Origin: Pelomonas cellulosilytica
Lineage (GTDB): Bacteria > Pseudomonadota > Gammaproteobacteria > Burkholderiales > Burkholderiaceae_C
Direction: 5' to 3'
Assembly (NCBI RefSeq): GCF_021353265.1
Contig: NZ_JAJTWU010000009.1
Location: 248,001-312,000 of the forward strand
Length of the DNA stretch: 64,000 nucleotides
The notes under the pieces are model-generated. The model searched no databases. It was not told where the DNA came from and saw only the letters and a list, made by a program, of their open reading frames with translations. Positions 17,842 through 25,400 of the stretch are shown piece after piece. Position 1 is the stretch's first letter. Each line of letters begins with the position of its first letter. Made by a program: the position numbers and the translations under genes.

Positions 17842-18768
17842 ATGACCCGCACCTACGAACCCGTTCCCGCCCGCCGAGTCGCCTTCCTGGGCCTGGGCGT
17901 GATGGGCCACCCCATGGCCGGCCACCTCGCGCGCGCCGGCCACCAGGTCACCGTCTACAACCGCACCACCGCCAAGGCCGAAGCCTGGGTGAAGGAGTAC
18001 GGCGGCGCCTTCGCCGCGACGCCCGCTGAGGCGGCGAAAGGGGCGCAGTTCGTGTTCTGCTGCGTCGGCAATGACGACGACCTGCGGTCCGTCGTGCTGG
18101 GCGAGCAGGGTGCCTTCGCCAGCATGGCCGCGGGCGCCGTGTTCGTCGACCACACGACGGCCTCGGCCGAGGTCGCGCGCGAGCTGCATGCCGAAGCCGC
18201 CGGTCGCGGCATCGCGTTCATCGACGCGCCGGTGTCCGGGGGCCAGGCCGGTGCGGTCAATGGCGCGCTGACGGTCATGTGCGGCGGTGAGGCCGCGCCG
18301 TTCGACGCGATGAAGCCGCTGGTGCTGGCCTTCGCCAAGGCCGTCACGCTGCTGGGCGGGCCGGGCTCGGGGCAACTGGCCAAGATGGTCAACCAGATCT
18401 GCATCGCCGGCGTCGTGCAAGGGTTGGCCGAGGCGGTGCGCTTCGGCCAGAACGCCGGCCTGGACATGGCTCAGGTGCTTGACGTCATCGGCAAAGGCGC
18501 CGCCCAGAGCTGGCAGATGGACAACCGCGGCAAGACCATGGTCGAAGGCAAGTTCGACTTCGGTTTCGCCGTGGACTGGATGCGCAAGGACCTCGGCCTC
18601 GTGCTCGACGAAGCGCGCCGCAACGGCTCGCGCCTGCCGCTGACGGCGCTGGTGGACCAGTTCTACGCGGACGTGCAGGCCATGGGCGGCAATCGCTGGG
18701 ACACGTCCAGCCTGATCGTGAGGCTGCTGGCGCCCGCCGACCGCCGGGCGGTTCCCCGCCTGACCTGA
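17842..18768 (+). CDS. 3-hydroxyisobutyrate dehydrogenase-family oxidoreductase
   Basis: The product has 308 residues. The N-terminal Rossmann fold shows FLGLGVMGHPMAGHLARAGH. The substrate motif DAPVSGGQAGA and the catalytic-Lys region GQLAKMVNQ place it among beta-hydroxyacid dehydrogenases (GarR/MmsB/GLYR group), which oxidise or reduce small hydroxy or semialdehyde acids with NAD(P). The exact substrate cannot be read from sequence. The start at 17842 is 2 bases after the pilU stop, so it may be read from the pil transcript, although no functional link is known. Confidence 0.88.
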   Translation: MTRTYEPVPARRVAFLGLGVMGHPMAGHLARAGHQVTVYNRTTAKAEAWVKEYGGAFAATPAEAAKGAQFVFCCVGNDDDLRSVVLGEQGAFASMAAGAVFVDHTTASAEVARELHAEAAGRGIAFIDAPVSGGQAGAVNGALTVMCGGEAAPFDAMKPLVLAFAKAVTLLGGPGSGQLAKMVNQICIAGVVQGLAEAVRFGQNAGLDMAQVLDVIGKGAAQSWQMDNRGKTMVEGKFDFGFAVDWMRKDLGLVLDEARRNGSRLPLTALVDQFYADVQAMGGNRWDTSSLIVRLLAPADRRAVPRLT

Positions 18769-18821
18769 CGCGATGACCGGCCAGCGCGGGGGCGACGAGC
18801 GGCCCGCGACGGGCCGCGTGG

Positions 18822-19433
18822 TCAGGACTTCTTCGGCAGCGTCTGCGCGAGTTCTTCCTCGCTGATGATCTCGAACGCGCGCACGACCTTCTTGACGCCG
18901 CCGATCTGCCGCGCGATTTCGGTCGCGCGGGCTGCTTCGCGTTCCGTCACGCGGCCCATCAGGTAGACGTCGCCGCGCTCGACGACAACCTGGAAGGCAT
19001 TGCTGAACAGGTCGCGTGCGTCGATGAGCTGGGCCTTGACCTTGCCGGAGATGACCACGTCGTTGGAGCGGCTGCCCAGCGAGCTGGCCGGCATGACGGT
19101 GACTTCGTTCAGCACCTTGCTGACGTTCTCCACGCCGCCGACGATGGTCTCCAGCTGAGCCTTCGCTTCCTCGGAGTTGGCCTCGCCGGTGATGAGGGCT
19201 ACGCGGTTGTAGCTGTTGACGTTGGCATGCACCTTCTCGCCAAGCTGCTCGCGCACGCGGGCGCCGGCCTTGACCTCGATGGTCTCGTCCTCCAGCTGGG
19301 TGCCGGAGGTGCGCCGGTCGGTCGCGACGGTGACGCCGCCCACCATCGCGCCGCCGATCAGCAGCGGGGCGCAGCCGGTGGCGAGGGTGCTGGCGAGGAC
19401 GGCCGCGGTCAGGGTCAGGGAAAGCTTCTTCAT
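18822..19433 (-). CDS. dolP: BON-domain lipoprotein, DolP-like
   Basis: The product has 203 residues. The lipoprotein signal MKKLSLTLTAAVLASTLATGC has lipobox ATGC (Cys21). Two BON domains follow: one with DETIEVKAGARV.. NVNSYNRVALITGEA (~50-115), one with NDVVISGKVKAQLIDA.. DVYLMGRVTE (~120-190). In E. coli, DolP (YraP) binds anionic lipid and supports outer-membrane integrity. Its position after diaA and yraN matches the E. coli yraN-diaA-dolP order. The ATG at 19433 is preferred to one 9 codons upstream because it fits the lipoprotein signal. Confidence 0.87.
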   Translation of the reverse strand: MKKLSLTLTAAVLASTLATGCAPLLIGGAMVGGVTVATDRRTSGTQLEDETIEVKAGARVREQLGEKVHANVNSYNRVALITGEANSEEAKAQLETIVGGVENVSKVLNEVTVMPASSLGSRSNDVVISGKVKAQLIDARDLFSNAFQVVVERGDVYLMGRVTEREAARATEIARQIGGVKKVVRAFEIISEEELAQTLPKKS

Positions 19434-19453
19434 CGGGATTCCAGGCAAGGGTT

Positions 19454-20032
19454 TCATTCGTCGCTGCCGAGCAGTTGAAGGTCGACAGCGTCGGCCAGCG
19501 CATGCAGCAGCACGCGCTGGGCCTCCACAACGCGCGGCTCGCGGGCGTGGCTGACGCGGATCTGGATGTCGGTGTCCTGCAGCAGGCCGCGCCATTCGTC
19601 GGCCGCGCCCGGGGGCTGTGCGGTCAGCGCGATGATGCTCATCTCCTGCGCATGGGCCACGGCCAGCGCCGGCTGCCAGGCGTCGCGCTGCTCGCGCAGC
19701 GGCTCGATCATGACGAGCACGTCGCCGGGGTGGCCGTGGGCTTGCAGCAGCCGCGCCAGGTCCAGCCCGGCGGCCTCGCGGGCCTGGGCGGCCAGGCTCC
19801 ACGCGGCCAGGCCCGGGCGCTCCTGCTCGAAGCGGCCGGCCAGCCGGGCGGCGAGGTAGTCGGCGTCCATGCCGGCCAGGCCGTGGGCCGCGCACAGGAT
19901 GCGGTTGCCTCCGGTGATGGCGTCCACCACCATCTGTGCGGCCATCGCCAAAGGCCGGGCCAGTTGCTCGGCAGCTTGGTACAGCAGGTCGGCGCTTTCG
20001 AAAAACTGCTGCTGGATTCTTTGTTCAATCAT
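19454..20032 (-). CDS. diaA: SIS-domain protein DiaA / GmhA family
   Basis: The product has 192 residues. It has a sugar-isomerase fold, with the N-terminal helix hairpin RIQQQFFESADLLYQAAEQL and segments GNRILCAAHG and HGHPGDVLVMI. In E. coli, DiaA binds DnaA and promotes timely initiation of replication; GmhA homologues make heptose phosphate. The position between yraN and dolP favours DiaA. The gene starts just after a hairpin-T element that ends the yraN remnant on the same strand. Confidence 0.85.
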   Translation of the reverse strand: MIEQRIQQQFFESADLLYQAAEQLARPLAMAAQMVVDAITGGNRILCAAHGLAGMDADYLAARLAGRFEQERPGLAAWSLAAQAREAAGLDLARLLQAHGHPGDVLVMIEPLREQRDAWQPALAVAHAQEMSIIALTAQPPGAADEWRGLLQDTDIQIRVSHAREPRVVEAQRVLLHALADAVDLQLLGSDE

Positions 20033-20045
20033 TCGGGCGGATCAT

Positions 20046-20109
20046 AAAAGCCCCCTCGTCCGGTCTCCCGAGGGGCGGCGATGCTTGGGGCAGCCCGGCG
20101 CCGGTCCGC
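20046..20109 (-). terminator. Hairpin with T-run downstream of yraN, inside dispersed repeat copy 2
   Basis: Read on the minus strand, CGAGGGG-type arms (20050-20058 with 20069-20076) form a stem of about 8 pairs around a 10-base loop, followed by TTTT (20046-20049). This fits an intrinsic terminator between yraN and diaA. On the plus strand the same place continues into the repeat core GCTTGGGGCAGCCCGGCGCCGGTCCG (two parts, 20083-20109), related to the cores at 16624, 24554 and 34376. Confidence 0.55.
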
Positions 20110-20137
20110 GTTGAACGCGGGTGTGTTCAGCGCAGTG

Positions 20138-20380
20138 TTACCCCGCGTCGAAAGCCCCTTGTAACCAGGTGAGTTCAGCGCCGTCGATGGTTCCACGTCG
20201 AAGCGGCAAGGTGGCGGCGTCGCCCACCCGGCCGGCGCGGCGGCTGGCGCCGGCGGCGACTCGATAATTGCGCTCCAGCAGGCGCAGGCCCGCGCGCTGA
20301 AAATGCGCCAGCGCCGCGTCCTTGGCGGCATCGCCCGAGGCCTTGGCGGCCGTTTTTGATCGAGAGCCCCAGTTGAACAT
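20138..20380 (-). pseudogene. yraN: Remnant of yraN with its nuclease-like core deleted
   Basis: The frame from the ATG at 20380 to the TAA at 20138 gives 80 residues. The first half, AALAHFQRAGLRLLERNYRV, is the typical N-terminus of the YraN (UPF0102) family, and the end, IDGAELTWLQGAFDAG, is its usual C-terminus. The middle of about 45-50 residues is missing, including the family motif GEIDL and the EVR..R strand of the restriction-endonuclease-like fold. Just before the C-terminus the other frame still reads ATPPPCRFDV, the expected preceding motif, so a one-base shift adds to the deletion. YraN genes normally encode ~115-130 residues. The result is probably non-functional. The start faces the rsmI start with an 8-base overlap. 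Confidence 0.7.
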
Positions 20381-21293
20381 CGACGCTTCCCTGCTCCGCC
20401 AGGCCGCCCAGGCCGCAGCCGGTGGCCAGCAGTATCCGACCGCCACGCTCTATGTCGTCGCCACGCCCATCGGCAACCTGGCCGACCTGTCGCTGCGGGC
20501 CATCCATACGCTGGGCCTCGTTGACGCGCTGGCCTGCGAGGACACCCGCCAGGGCGGCGCGCTGCTGCGCCACCTGGGCCTGCACAAGCCGCTGATCGCG
20601 CTGCACCAGCACAACGAGCGCGAGGCCAGCGCCGCGGTGCTGGCGCGGCTGGCCGCCGGCGAGCGCGTCGCCTACGCGTCGGATGCCGGCACGCCGGCGA
20701 TTTCCGACCCCGGCGCGGTGCTGGTACGCGAGGTCGTGTCCGCCGGCTACCGCGTGCTGCCGCTGCCAGGGCCCAGCAGCGCCGTGACGGCGCTCAGCGT
20801 GGCCGGCGACACGGTCGCAACGAGCTTCGCCTTCGCCGGCTTCCTGCCGACGAAGGCCGGCGAGCGCCGCTCGGCGCTGCAGACGGTGCTGGCCGTCGAG
20901 GGCCAGAGCCAGGTTGTCTTCGAGGCGCCGCACCGCATCACGGAGCTGGTCGCGCTGCTGGCCGAGCTGGCGCCGGCCCGCCGTGTGACCGTCTGCCGCG
21001 AGCTGACCAAGCAGTTCGAAAGCGTGACCACCGCCGACGCAGCCTCACTGCCGGCGTGGCTGGCGGCCGACGCCCAGCGTCAGCGCGGCGAGTTCGTGCT
21101 CGTGCTGCACGCCCAGGCGCCACAGGCGGTGGCGGATGACGACCTGCCGGCCGAGACGCTGCGCGTGCTGGCGCTGCTGGCGACCGAACTGCCGCTGAAG
21201 CAGGCCGTGGCGCTGGCCGCGCAGATCACCGGCGCGCCGCGCAACCGGCTCTACGACGCGGGGCTGCAGCTCAAGCGCGGCGGCGACGAATGA
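20373..21293 (+). CDS. rsmI: 16S rRNA (cytidine(1402)-2'-O)-methyltransferase RsmI
   Basis: With the TTG at 20373 as start the product has 306 residues. Conserved motifs: TLYVVATPIGNLADLSLRA, CEDTR, ASDAGTPAISDPG, LPGPSSAVTALSVAG, GFLPTK and FEAPHRI. All are typical of RsmI, which with RsmH modifies C1402 in the 16S decoding centre. A further upstream TTG (20322) would extend into yraN and is less likely; no strong ribosome site precedes either. It diverges from yraN, as in many Proteobacteria. The 3' end overlaps the convergent PEP-CTERM gene by 23 bases. Confidence 0.92.
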   Translation: MNIDASLLRQAAQAAAGGQQYPTATLYVVATPIGNLADLSLRAIHTLGLVDALACEDTRQGGALLRHLGLHKPLIALHQHNEREASAAVLARLAAGERVAYASDAGTPAISDPGAVLVREVVSAGYRVLPLPGPSSAVTALSVAGDTVATSFAFAGFLPTKAGERRSALQTVLAVEGQSQVVFEAPHRITELVALLAELAPARRVTVCRELTKQFESVTTADAASLPAWLAADAQRQRGEFVLVLHAQAPQAVADDDLPAETLRVLALLATELPLKQAVALAAQITGAPRNRLYDAGLQLKRGGDE

Positions 21294-22449
21294 GGCTGTA
21301 GGCCATCAGACCCACCGCCAACAACGCGGCCGGTGCCGGCTCGGGCACCGCAGCGGCGAGCAGGTAGATGTTGCCGTGGATGTCGATGGCGTACAGCGCG
21401 CCGGTGCCGCCTTCGCCGAAGCTGCTCAGCCCGCTGGTGTTGTTTAGCGGTGAATCCAGCGCGGTGACGCTGCCGCCACTGAGCGCCCAGATGCTGCCGC
21501 TCACGTAGTCCCCGAAGACGTACTTGCCCTCCAGGTTGGCGTCCGCGCCACCGCGGTAGACATAGCCGCCGATCACGGACTGCCCGACGGTGTGGCCGTA
21601 GTCGTAGATCGGGTCCACGGCGCCGGGAGGTCTGGCGCCGCCGACGCCCGGCGTGGCGATCGTGCCCTCTCGCAGGCGCCAGCCGTAGTTGGCGCCGCGG
21701 CCGAGGCCCGATGCCGCGGACGCGAAGTCGATCTCCTCGCGTTGGCCCTGGCCCACGTCGCCGATCCACAGGTCGCCTGTCGTGCGGTCGAAGCTGTTGC
21801 GGTAGGGGTTGCGAAGGCCGTAGGCCCAGATCTCGTCATTGCCAGCCGCGCCGACGAAGGGGTTGTCCGCCGGCACCGTGTAGCCGCCGTCGGTGCCCGG
21901 GGTGATGCGCAGCAGCTTGCCGAGGTTGCTGGACAGGTTCTGCGCGTTGTTGTTCGGGTCGTTGACGCTGCCGCCGTCGCCCGTGGCGATGTAGAGCTGG
22001 CCCGGGTCCTTGGGGCTGAAGCCGATCCAGCCGGCCTTGTGGTTGCTGAACCCACCCGTCTGGGGCACGGTCAGGATCGTCCGTGCGCTGGCCTTGTCGA
22101 CACCTTGGCTCGTGGCCGTATAGCTGGCAACGACGGTGGCGAGCGTCGTCTTGTCGATGTAGTCAACGTAGAAGCGACCGTTGGTGGCGTAGTTCGGGTC
22201 GAAGGCCAGGCCCAGCAGGCCGCGTTCGCTGTCGGTGTTGACCTGGGCGGAAATGTCCAGCCAGGGCGTGACCTTGCCGCCGGACTGCATCTTGATGACG
22301 CCGCCCTTCTCGACGATGAACAGCCGCGAGGCATCGCCGGACGGAGCGGTCAGGAAGACCGGTTCGGTGTAGCCCTGGCCGACCAGGGTGTAGGCCAGGG
22401 CGGGACCCGTGCCGGCCAGGGCCAGCGTGGCGAGCAGCAGCTTTTTCAT
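21271..22449 (-). CDS. PQQ-dependent sugar dehydrogenase-like protein with PEP-CTERM anchor
   Basis: The product has 392 residues. A signal peptide (ALAGTGPALA) precedes a six-bladed propeller of the soluble glucose / aldose dehydrogenase type: SERGLLGLAFDPNYATNG, QLYIATGDGG, EIWAYGLRNPYRNSFD and LWIGDVGQGQREEID are family motifs around the PQQ/calcium site. The C-terminus is a PEP-CTERM signal: VPEP, a hydrophobic stretch (APAALLAVGLMAYSLI) and RRRR. Such proteins are processed by an exosortase and exported to the cell surface or matrix. No exosortase gene is in the window. Whether it binds PQQ is not shown by sequence alone. Confidence 0.87.
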   Translation of the reverse strand: MKKLLLATLALAGTGPALAYTLVGQGYTEPVFLTAPSGDASRLFIVEKGGVIKMQSGGKVTPWLDISAQVNTDSERGLLGLAFDPNYATNGRFYVDYIDKTTLATVVASYTATSQGVDKASARTILTVPQTGGFSNHKAGWIGFSPKDPGQLYIATGDGGSVNDPNNNAQNLSSNLGKLLRITPGTDGGYTVPADNPFVGAAGNDEIWAYGLRNPYRNSFDRTTGDLWIGDVGQGQREEIDFASAASGLGRGANYGWRLREGTIATPGVGGARPPGAVDPIYDYGHTVGQSVIGGYVYRGGADANLEGKYVFGDYVSGSIWALSGGSVTALDSPLNNTSGLSSFGEGGTGALYAIDIHGNIYLLAAAVPEPAPAALLAVGLMAYSLIRRRRA

Positions 22450-22552
22450 GGCGCGCTCCAGGTTGGTGCGGAGCGCTGCATGCTGTGCCTCGGTCGGCGC
22501 CAGCGACATCCCTAGACCCTCGCGTCCAGGGATCGAGTTGTTAGCAGCGGTA

Positions 22553-22891
22553 TCAGCCGGGCGTGCCAGCAGCGCGGTTATTGTTGCGCTTGCGGTGGAT
22601 GTCGCGGCTGGCACCGTCCTGCATGACGTGCAGGCGGCGACGTTCCTGCGCCGTCACCGTGCCGTCCGCCTTCGCCTTGGCCTCGGCGTTGTCGATGCGG
22701 GCCTGCTCCTTTTCGAGGCGCTGCGTCTCATGTGGCGTCAGGCTGCCATTGGCGGCGCCACTGGCGATGCGCGCCTGCTGGTTCGCCTCACGCTGGTCGA
22801 CGCGTGGCGTGTTGGTGCCAGGCGTTTGCGCGAAGGCGCCGGCGCTGGCCAAAGACAGCAGGGCAATCAGGGTCTTGTGCGAGTGCTTCAT
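22553..22891 (-). CDS. Small periplasmic helical protein, unknown function
   Basis: The product has 112 residues. The signal peptide is MKHSHKTLIALLSLASAGAFAQ. The mature protein is highly charged and helical, with two similar acidic-polar units, GSLTPHETQRLEKEQARID and GTVTAQERRRLHVMQDGAS. Each unit starts with a G-[ST]-[LV]-T turn, reminiscent of a degenerate EF-hand-like pair, but lacking the full Asp-rich loop. An AAGGAG ribosome site precedes the ATG. I do not recognise a characterised family. Confidence 0.65.
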   Translation of the reverse strand: MKHSHKTLIALLSLASAGAFAQTPGTNTPRVDQREANQQARIASGAANGSLTPHETQRLEKEQARIDNAEAKAKADGTVTAQERRRLHVMQDGASRDIHRKRNNNRAAGTPG

Positions 22892-22988
22892 CGAGGGCTC
22901 CTTGGTGGGTTGGGTGACGAGGCCCACCCACAACGACGATGCTGCAGCCGCCGCCGACCGCTCAGGCGTAAGCAAGCATTCCCATGTC

Positions 22989-23019
22989 TTGCAAGTTCTG
23001 ACGCGGTACTTCCTAGAAT
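22989..23019 (+). promoter_or_regulatory. Putative promoter of tldD
   Basis: TTGCAA at 22989-22994 and TAGAAT at 23014-23019 are separated by 19 bases, one or two more than ideal. The -10 box ends exactly 6 bases before the tldD ATG, with no Shine-Dalgarno sequence, so the transcript would start at or next to the start codon. This is the best supported of the leaderless candidates here. Confidence 0.45.
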
Positions 23020-23025
23020 CCACGA

Positions 23026-24489
23026 ATGATCGCCGTCGAACCCACCCTGGCCCGCCTGGCCACCGCCCGCTCGCAACTGCTGGAGCCCTTCGGCCTGACC
23101 GAGGCCTCGCTCACGCAGGCGTTGCGGCTCATCACCGACCACCGGGTCGACGATGCCGACCTGTACTTCCAGACCACCCGCGCCGAGGGCTGGAGCCTGG
23201 AGGAGGGCATCGTCAAGAGCGGCTCGTTCAGCATCGACCAGGGCGTGGGCGTTCGCGCCGTGGCCGGCGAGAAGACGGCATTCGCCTACTCGGACGACAT
23301 CTCGCTGGACTCGCTGCTGGATGCCGCCCGCACCGTGCGCACCATCGCCGCGGCAGGGCAGAGCAAGAAGGTGAAGGTACCCGGCCAGGGCCGCGTGGCC
23401 GGCAGCCGCGAGCTCTACGGCGTCACCGACCCCATCGCCAGCCTCGACAGCGCGGCCAAGGTGGCGCTGCTGGAGCGCGCCGAAAAAATGGCCCGCGCCA
23501 AGGACCCGCGCATCGTGCAGGTCATGGCCGGGCTGGCCGCCGAGCACGAGGTGGTGCTGATCGCCCGCGCCGACGGCACGCTGGCGGCCGACGTGCGACC
23601 GCTCGTGCGGCTGTCCATCACCGTCATTGCCGAAAGCAACGGCCGCCGCGAGGTGGGCTCGGGCGGCGGCGGCGGTCGCTTCGGGTTGGCGTATTTCACC
23701 GACGACATGATCGCCAGCTATGTCGAGCACGCCGTGCACGCTGCGCTGACCAACCTGGACAGCCGCCCGGCACCCGCCGGCGAGATGACCGTCGTCGTCG
23801 GCCCGGGCTGGCCCGGCGTGCTGCTGCACGAGGCCGTCGGCCACGGGCTCGAGGGTGACTTCAACCGCAAGGGGTCGAGCACCTTCTCCGGCCGTATCGG
23901 CCAGCGCGTGGCCGCCAAGGGCGTCACGGTGCTGGATGACGGCACCATCCCCGACCGCCGAGGCTCGCTGAACATCGACGACGAGGGCTGTGCCAGCCAG
24001 CGCAACGTGCTCATCGAGGACGGCATCCTGAAGGGCTACATCCAGGACGCGATGAACGCGCGCCTGATGAAGACGGCCCCCACCGGCAACGGCCGCCGCG
24101 AGAGCTATGCCCACCTGCCGATGCCGCGCATGACCAACACCTACATGCTGGGCGGCCAGGACGACCCGCAGGAGATCGTCGCGTCGATCAAGAAGGGCCT
24201 GTACGCCACCAACTTCGGCGGCGGCCAGGTCGACATCACGAGCGGCAAGTTCGTGTTCTCGGCCAGTGAGGCCTACTGGGTCGAGAACGGCAAGATCCAG
24301 TACCCCGTCAAGGGCGCCACCATCATCGGCAACGGTCCGGACGCGCTGACCCGCGTCAGCATGATCGGCAACGACATGAAGCTGGATACCGGTGTCGGCG
24401 TCTGCGGCAAGGAAGGCCAGAGCGTGCCGGTGGGCGTGGGCCAGCCGACGTTGCGCATCGATGGCCTGACCGTGGGCGGCACGGCCTGA
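23026..24489 (+). CDS. tldD: Metalloprotease TldD
   Basis: The product has 487 residues. TldD forms a heterodimer with TldE (PmbA) that trims unfolded peptides and is needed for some modified peptides and for CcdA turnover. The zinc motif HEAVGH is at 268-273 (HExxxH), with the helical continuation GLEGDFNRKGSS. N-terminal motifs DDADLYFQ and GVGVRAV, and the C-terminal GVCGKEGQSVPVGVGQPTLR, are typical. pmbA is not in the window; in many Proteobacteria it is located elsewhere. No ribosome site precedes the ATG. Confidence 0.95.
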   Translation: MIAVEPTLARLATARSQLLEPFGLTEASLTQALRLITDHRVDDADLYFQTTRAEGWSLEEGIVKSGSFSIDQGVGVRAVAGEKTAFAYSDDISLDSLLDAARTVRTIAAAGQSKKVKVPGQGRVAGSRELYGVTDPIASLDSAAKVALLERAEKMARAKDPRIVQVMAGLAAEHEVVLIARADGTLAADVRPLVRLSITVIAESNGRREVGSGGGGGRFGLAYFTDDMIASYVEHAVHAALTNLDSRPAPAGEMTVVVGPGWPGVLLHEAVGHGLEGDFNRKGSSTFSGRIGQRVAAKGVTVLDDGTIPDRRGSLNIDDEGCASQRNVLIEDGILKGYIQDAMNARLMKTAPTGNGRRESYAHLPMPRMTNTYMLGGQDDPQEIVASIKKGLYATNFGGGQVDITSGKFVFSASEAYWVENGKIQYPVKGATIIGNGPDALTRVSMIGNDMKLDTGVGVCGKEGQSVPVGVGQPTLRIDGLTVGGTA

Positions 24490-24497
24490 CTGACACG

Positions 24498-24589
24498 GCC
24501 CCCCCGAGGGGGGGGCGATGCTGGCGGCATCGAGCCGCCGGCACATCGCCCTGGCGGGCCGTCTTGGGGCGGCCCCGGCGCTAGGCCCG
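24498..24589 (+). repeat. Dispersed GC-rich repeat (copy 3), between tldD and tetR
   Basis: CCCCCCCGAGGGGGGG forms a hairpin at the left end. A long imperfect stem follows, GGCGATG (24514-24520) with CATCGCC (24544-24550), enclosing GGCGGC / GCCGCC. Then comes the core at 24554-24589 (GCGGGCCG, CTTGGGGCGGCC, CCGGCGCT, GGCCCG). The core is near identical to that at 16624-16659. It lies between convergent genes, where such an element could stop transcription from both sides. Confidence 0.65.
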
Positions 24590-24609
24590 TATCCGTGGGT
24601 CACGTGCTT

Positions 24610-25257
24610 TCAGTCGTGGGCCATCAGCATCAGCATCAGCAGCAGCTCGCGGTGAGCCTGACGGACGCGTTCCGGCGGGTAGAGCAGCTGCTCGGGCAGC
24701 ACCAGTTGCATCAGCAGCGCATGCACGGCCGGTGACAGCGCCAGCCAGGGTTCGCGGGCCAGCAGCGGTGTCGCAGCGTCTGGCCGCTGATCGCCGAGAT
24801 GGCGGGCCAGCAGCGCGCTCACGGCGGCGAGGAAAGGCTCGATGACCACGCCGCGCCAGCGCGTCACCATGGCTGGCACGCGCTCGGCCTCAGCCACCAG
24901 CAATCGCAGCACGGCGCGCAGCTCCGGCCGGCCGAAGCCGGCATCGAGTGCGTCCAGCAGCCAGTCCACCAGCACGCCGGCGCCCAGTTCGGCCGCCGGC
25001 GGCTCGCCCAGCTCGGGGGGCACTAGCACGCGCGACAGCAGTGCCTCGAAGACCTCGTCCTTGCTCGCGAAGTGCGCGTACAGCCCGCCCTTGGACAGGC
25101 CGCTGCGCAGGGCGATGTCGTCCATGCGCGCGGCGGCGTAGCCGTGCTCGGTGAACACGGTCAGGGCGGCGTCCAGGATCTGCTGGCTGCGCACGGCCGG
25201 CGGCAGGCGCAGACGCGGGCCTTCGCGCCGGACCGGCGCGGCCATCTGTGCGTCCAT
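24610..25257 (-). CDS. TetR/AcrR family transcriptional regulator
   Basis: The product has 215 residues. The N-terminal HTH domain reads QQILDAALTVFTEHGYAAAR, then DDIALRSGLSKGGLYAHFASKDEVFEAL. The C-terminal domain is helical and diverged, as usual for ligand binding. The ATG at 25257 follows AAGGAGA at good distance. It is divergent from phaC (143 bases between starts). An imperfect palindrome of TetR-operator type is in that gap, so it probably represses itself and the phaC-ackA run. The ligand is unknown; an acyl-CoA or an exported toxic compound are both plausible from the neighbours (inference). Confidence 0.88.
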   Translation of the reverse strand: MDAQMAAPVRREGPRLRLPPAVRSQQILDAALTVFTEHGYAAARMDDIALRSGLSKGGLYAHFASKDEVFEALLSRVLVPPELGEPPAAELGAGVLVDWLLDALDAGFGRPELRAVLRLLVAEAERVPAMVTRWRGVVIEPFLAAVSALLARHLGDQRPDAATPLLAREPWLALSPAVHALLMQLVLPEQLLYPPERVRQAHRELLLMLMLMAHD

Positions 25258-25288
25258 GTCGATGTCTCCTTGATGACGTCCAGTAGAT

Positions 25289-25324
25289 ACCGACCGGCCA
25301 GTCGTTAGCTTGACGTCAGTCAAG
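25289..25324. promoter_or_regulatory. Putative TetR operator and adjacent inverted repeat
   Basis: ACCGACCGGCCAGTCGTT (25289-25306) is an imperfect palindrome, 14 of 18 positions symmetric, close to the ACCGACCGGTCGGT type used by many TetR/AcrR proteins. It is followed by CTTGAC-GTCA-GTCAAG (25309-25324), whose 6-base arms are perfectly inverted and which includes a TTGAC -35-like element. Both lie between the divergent tetR and phaC starts. Confidence 0.45.
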
Positions 25325-25400
25325 TTGCCGTTGCGCGTGGCTGCCTACATTGCTCGGAGAGCGGGCCGTAGGGCTCCGCACAGCGCCCCTGGGAGGACCG

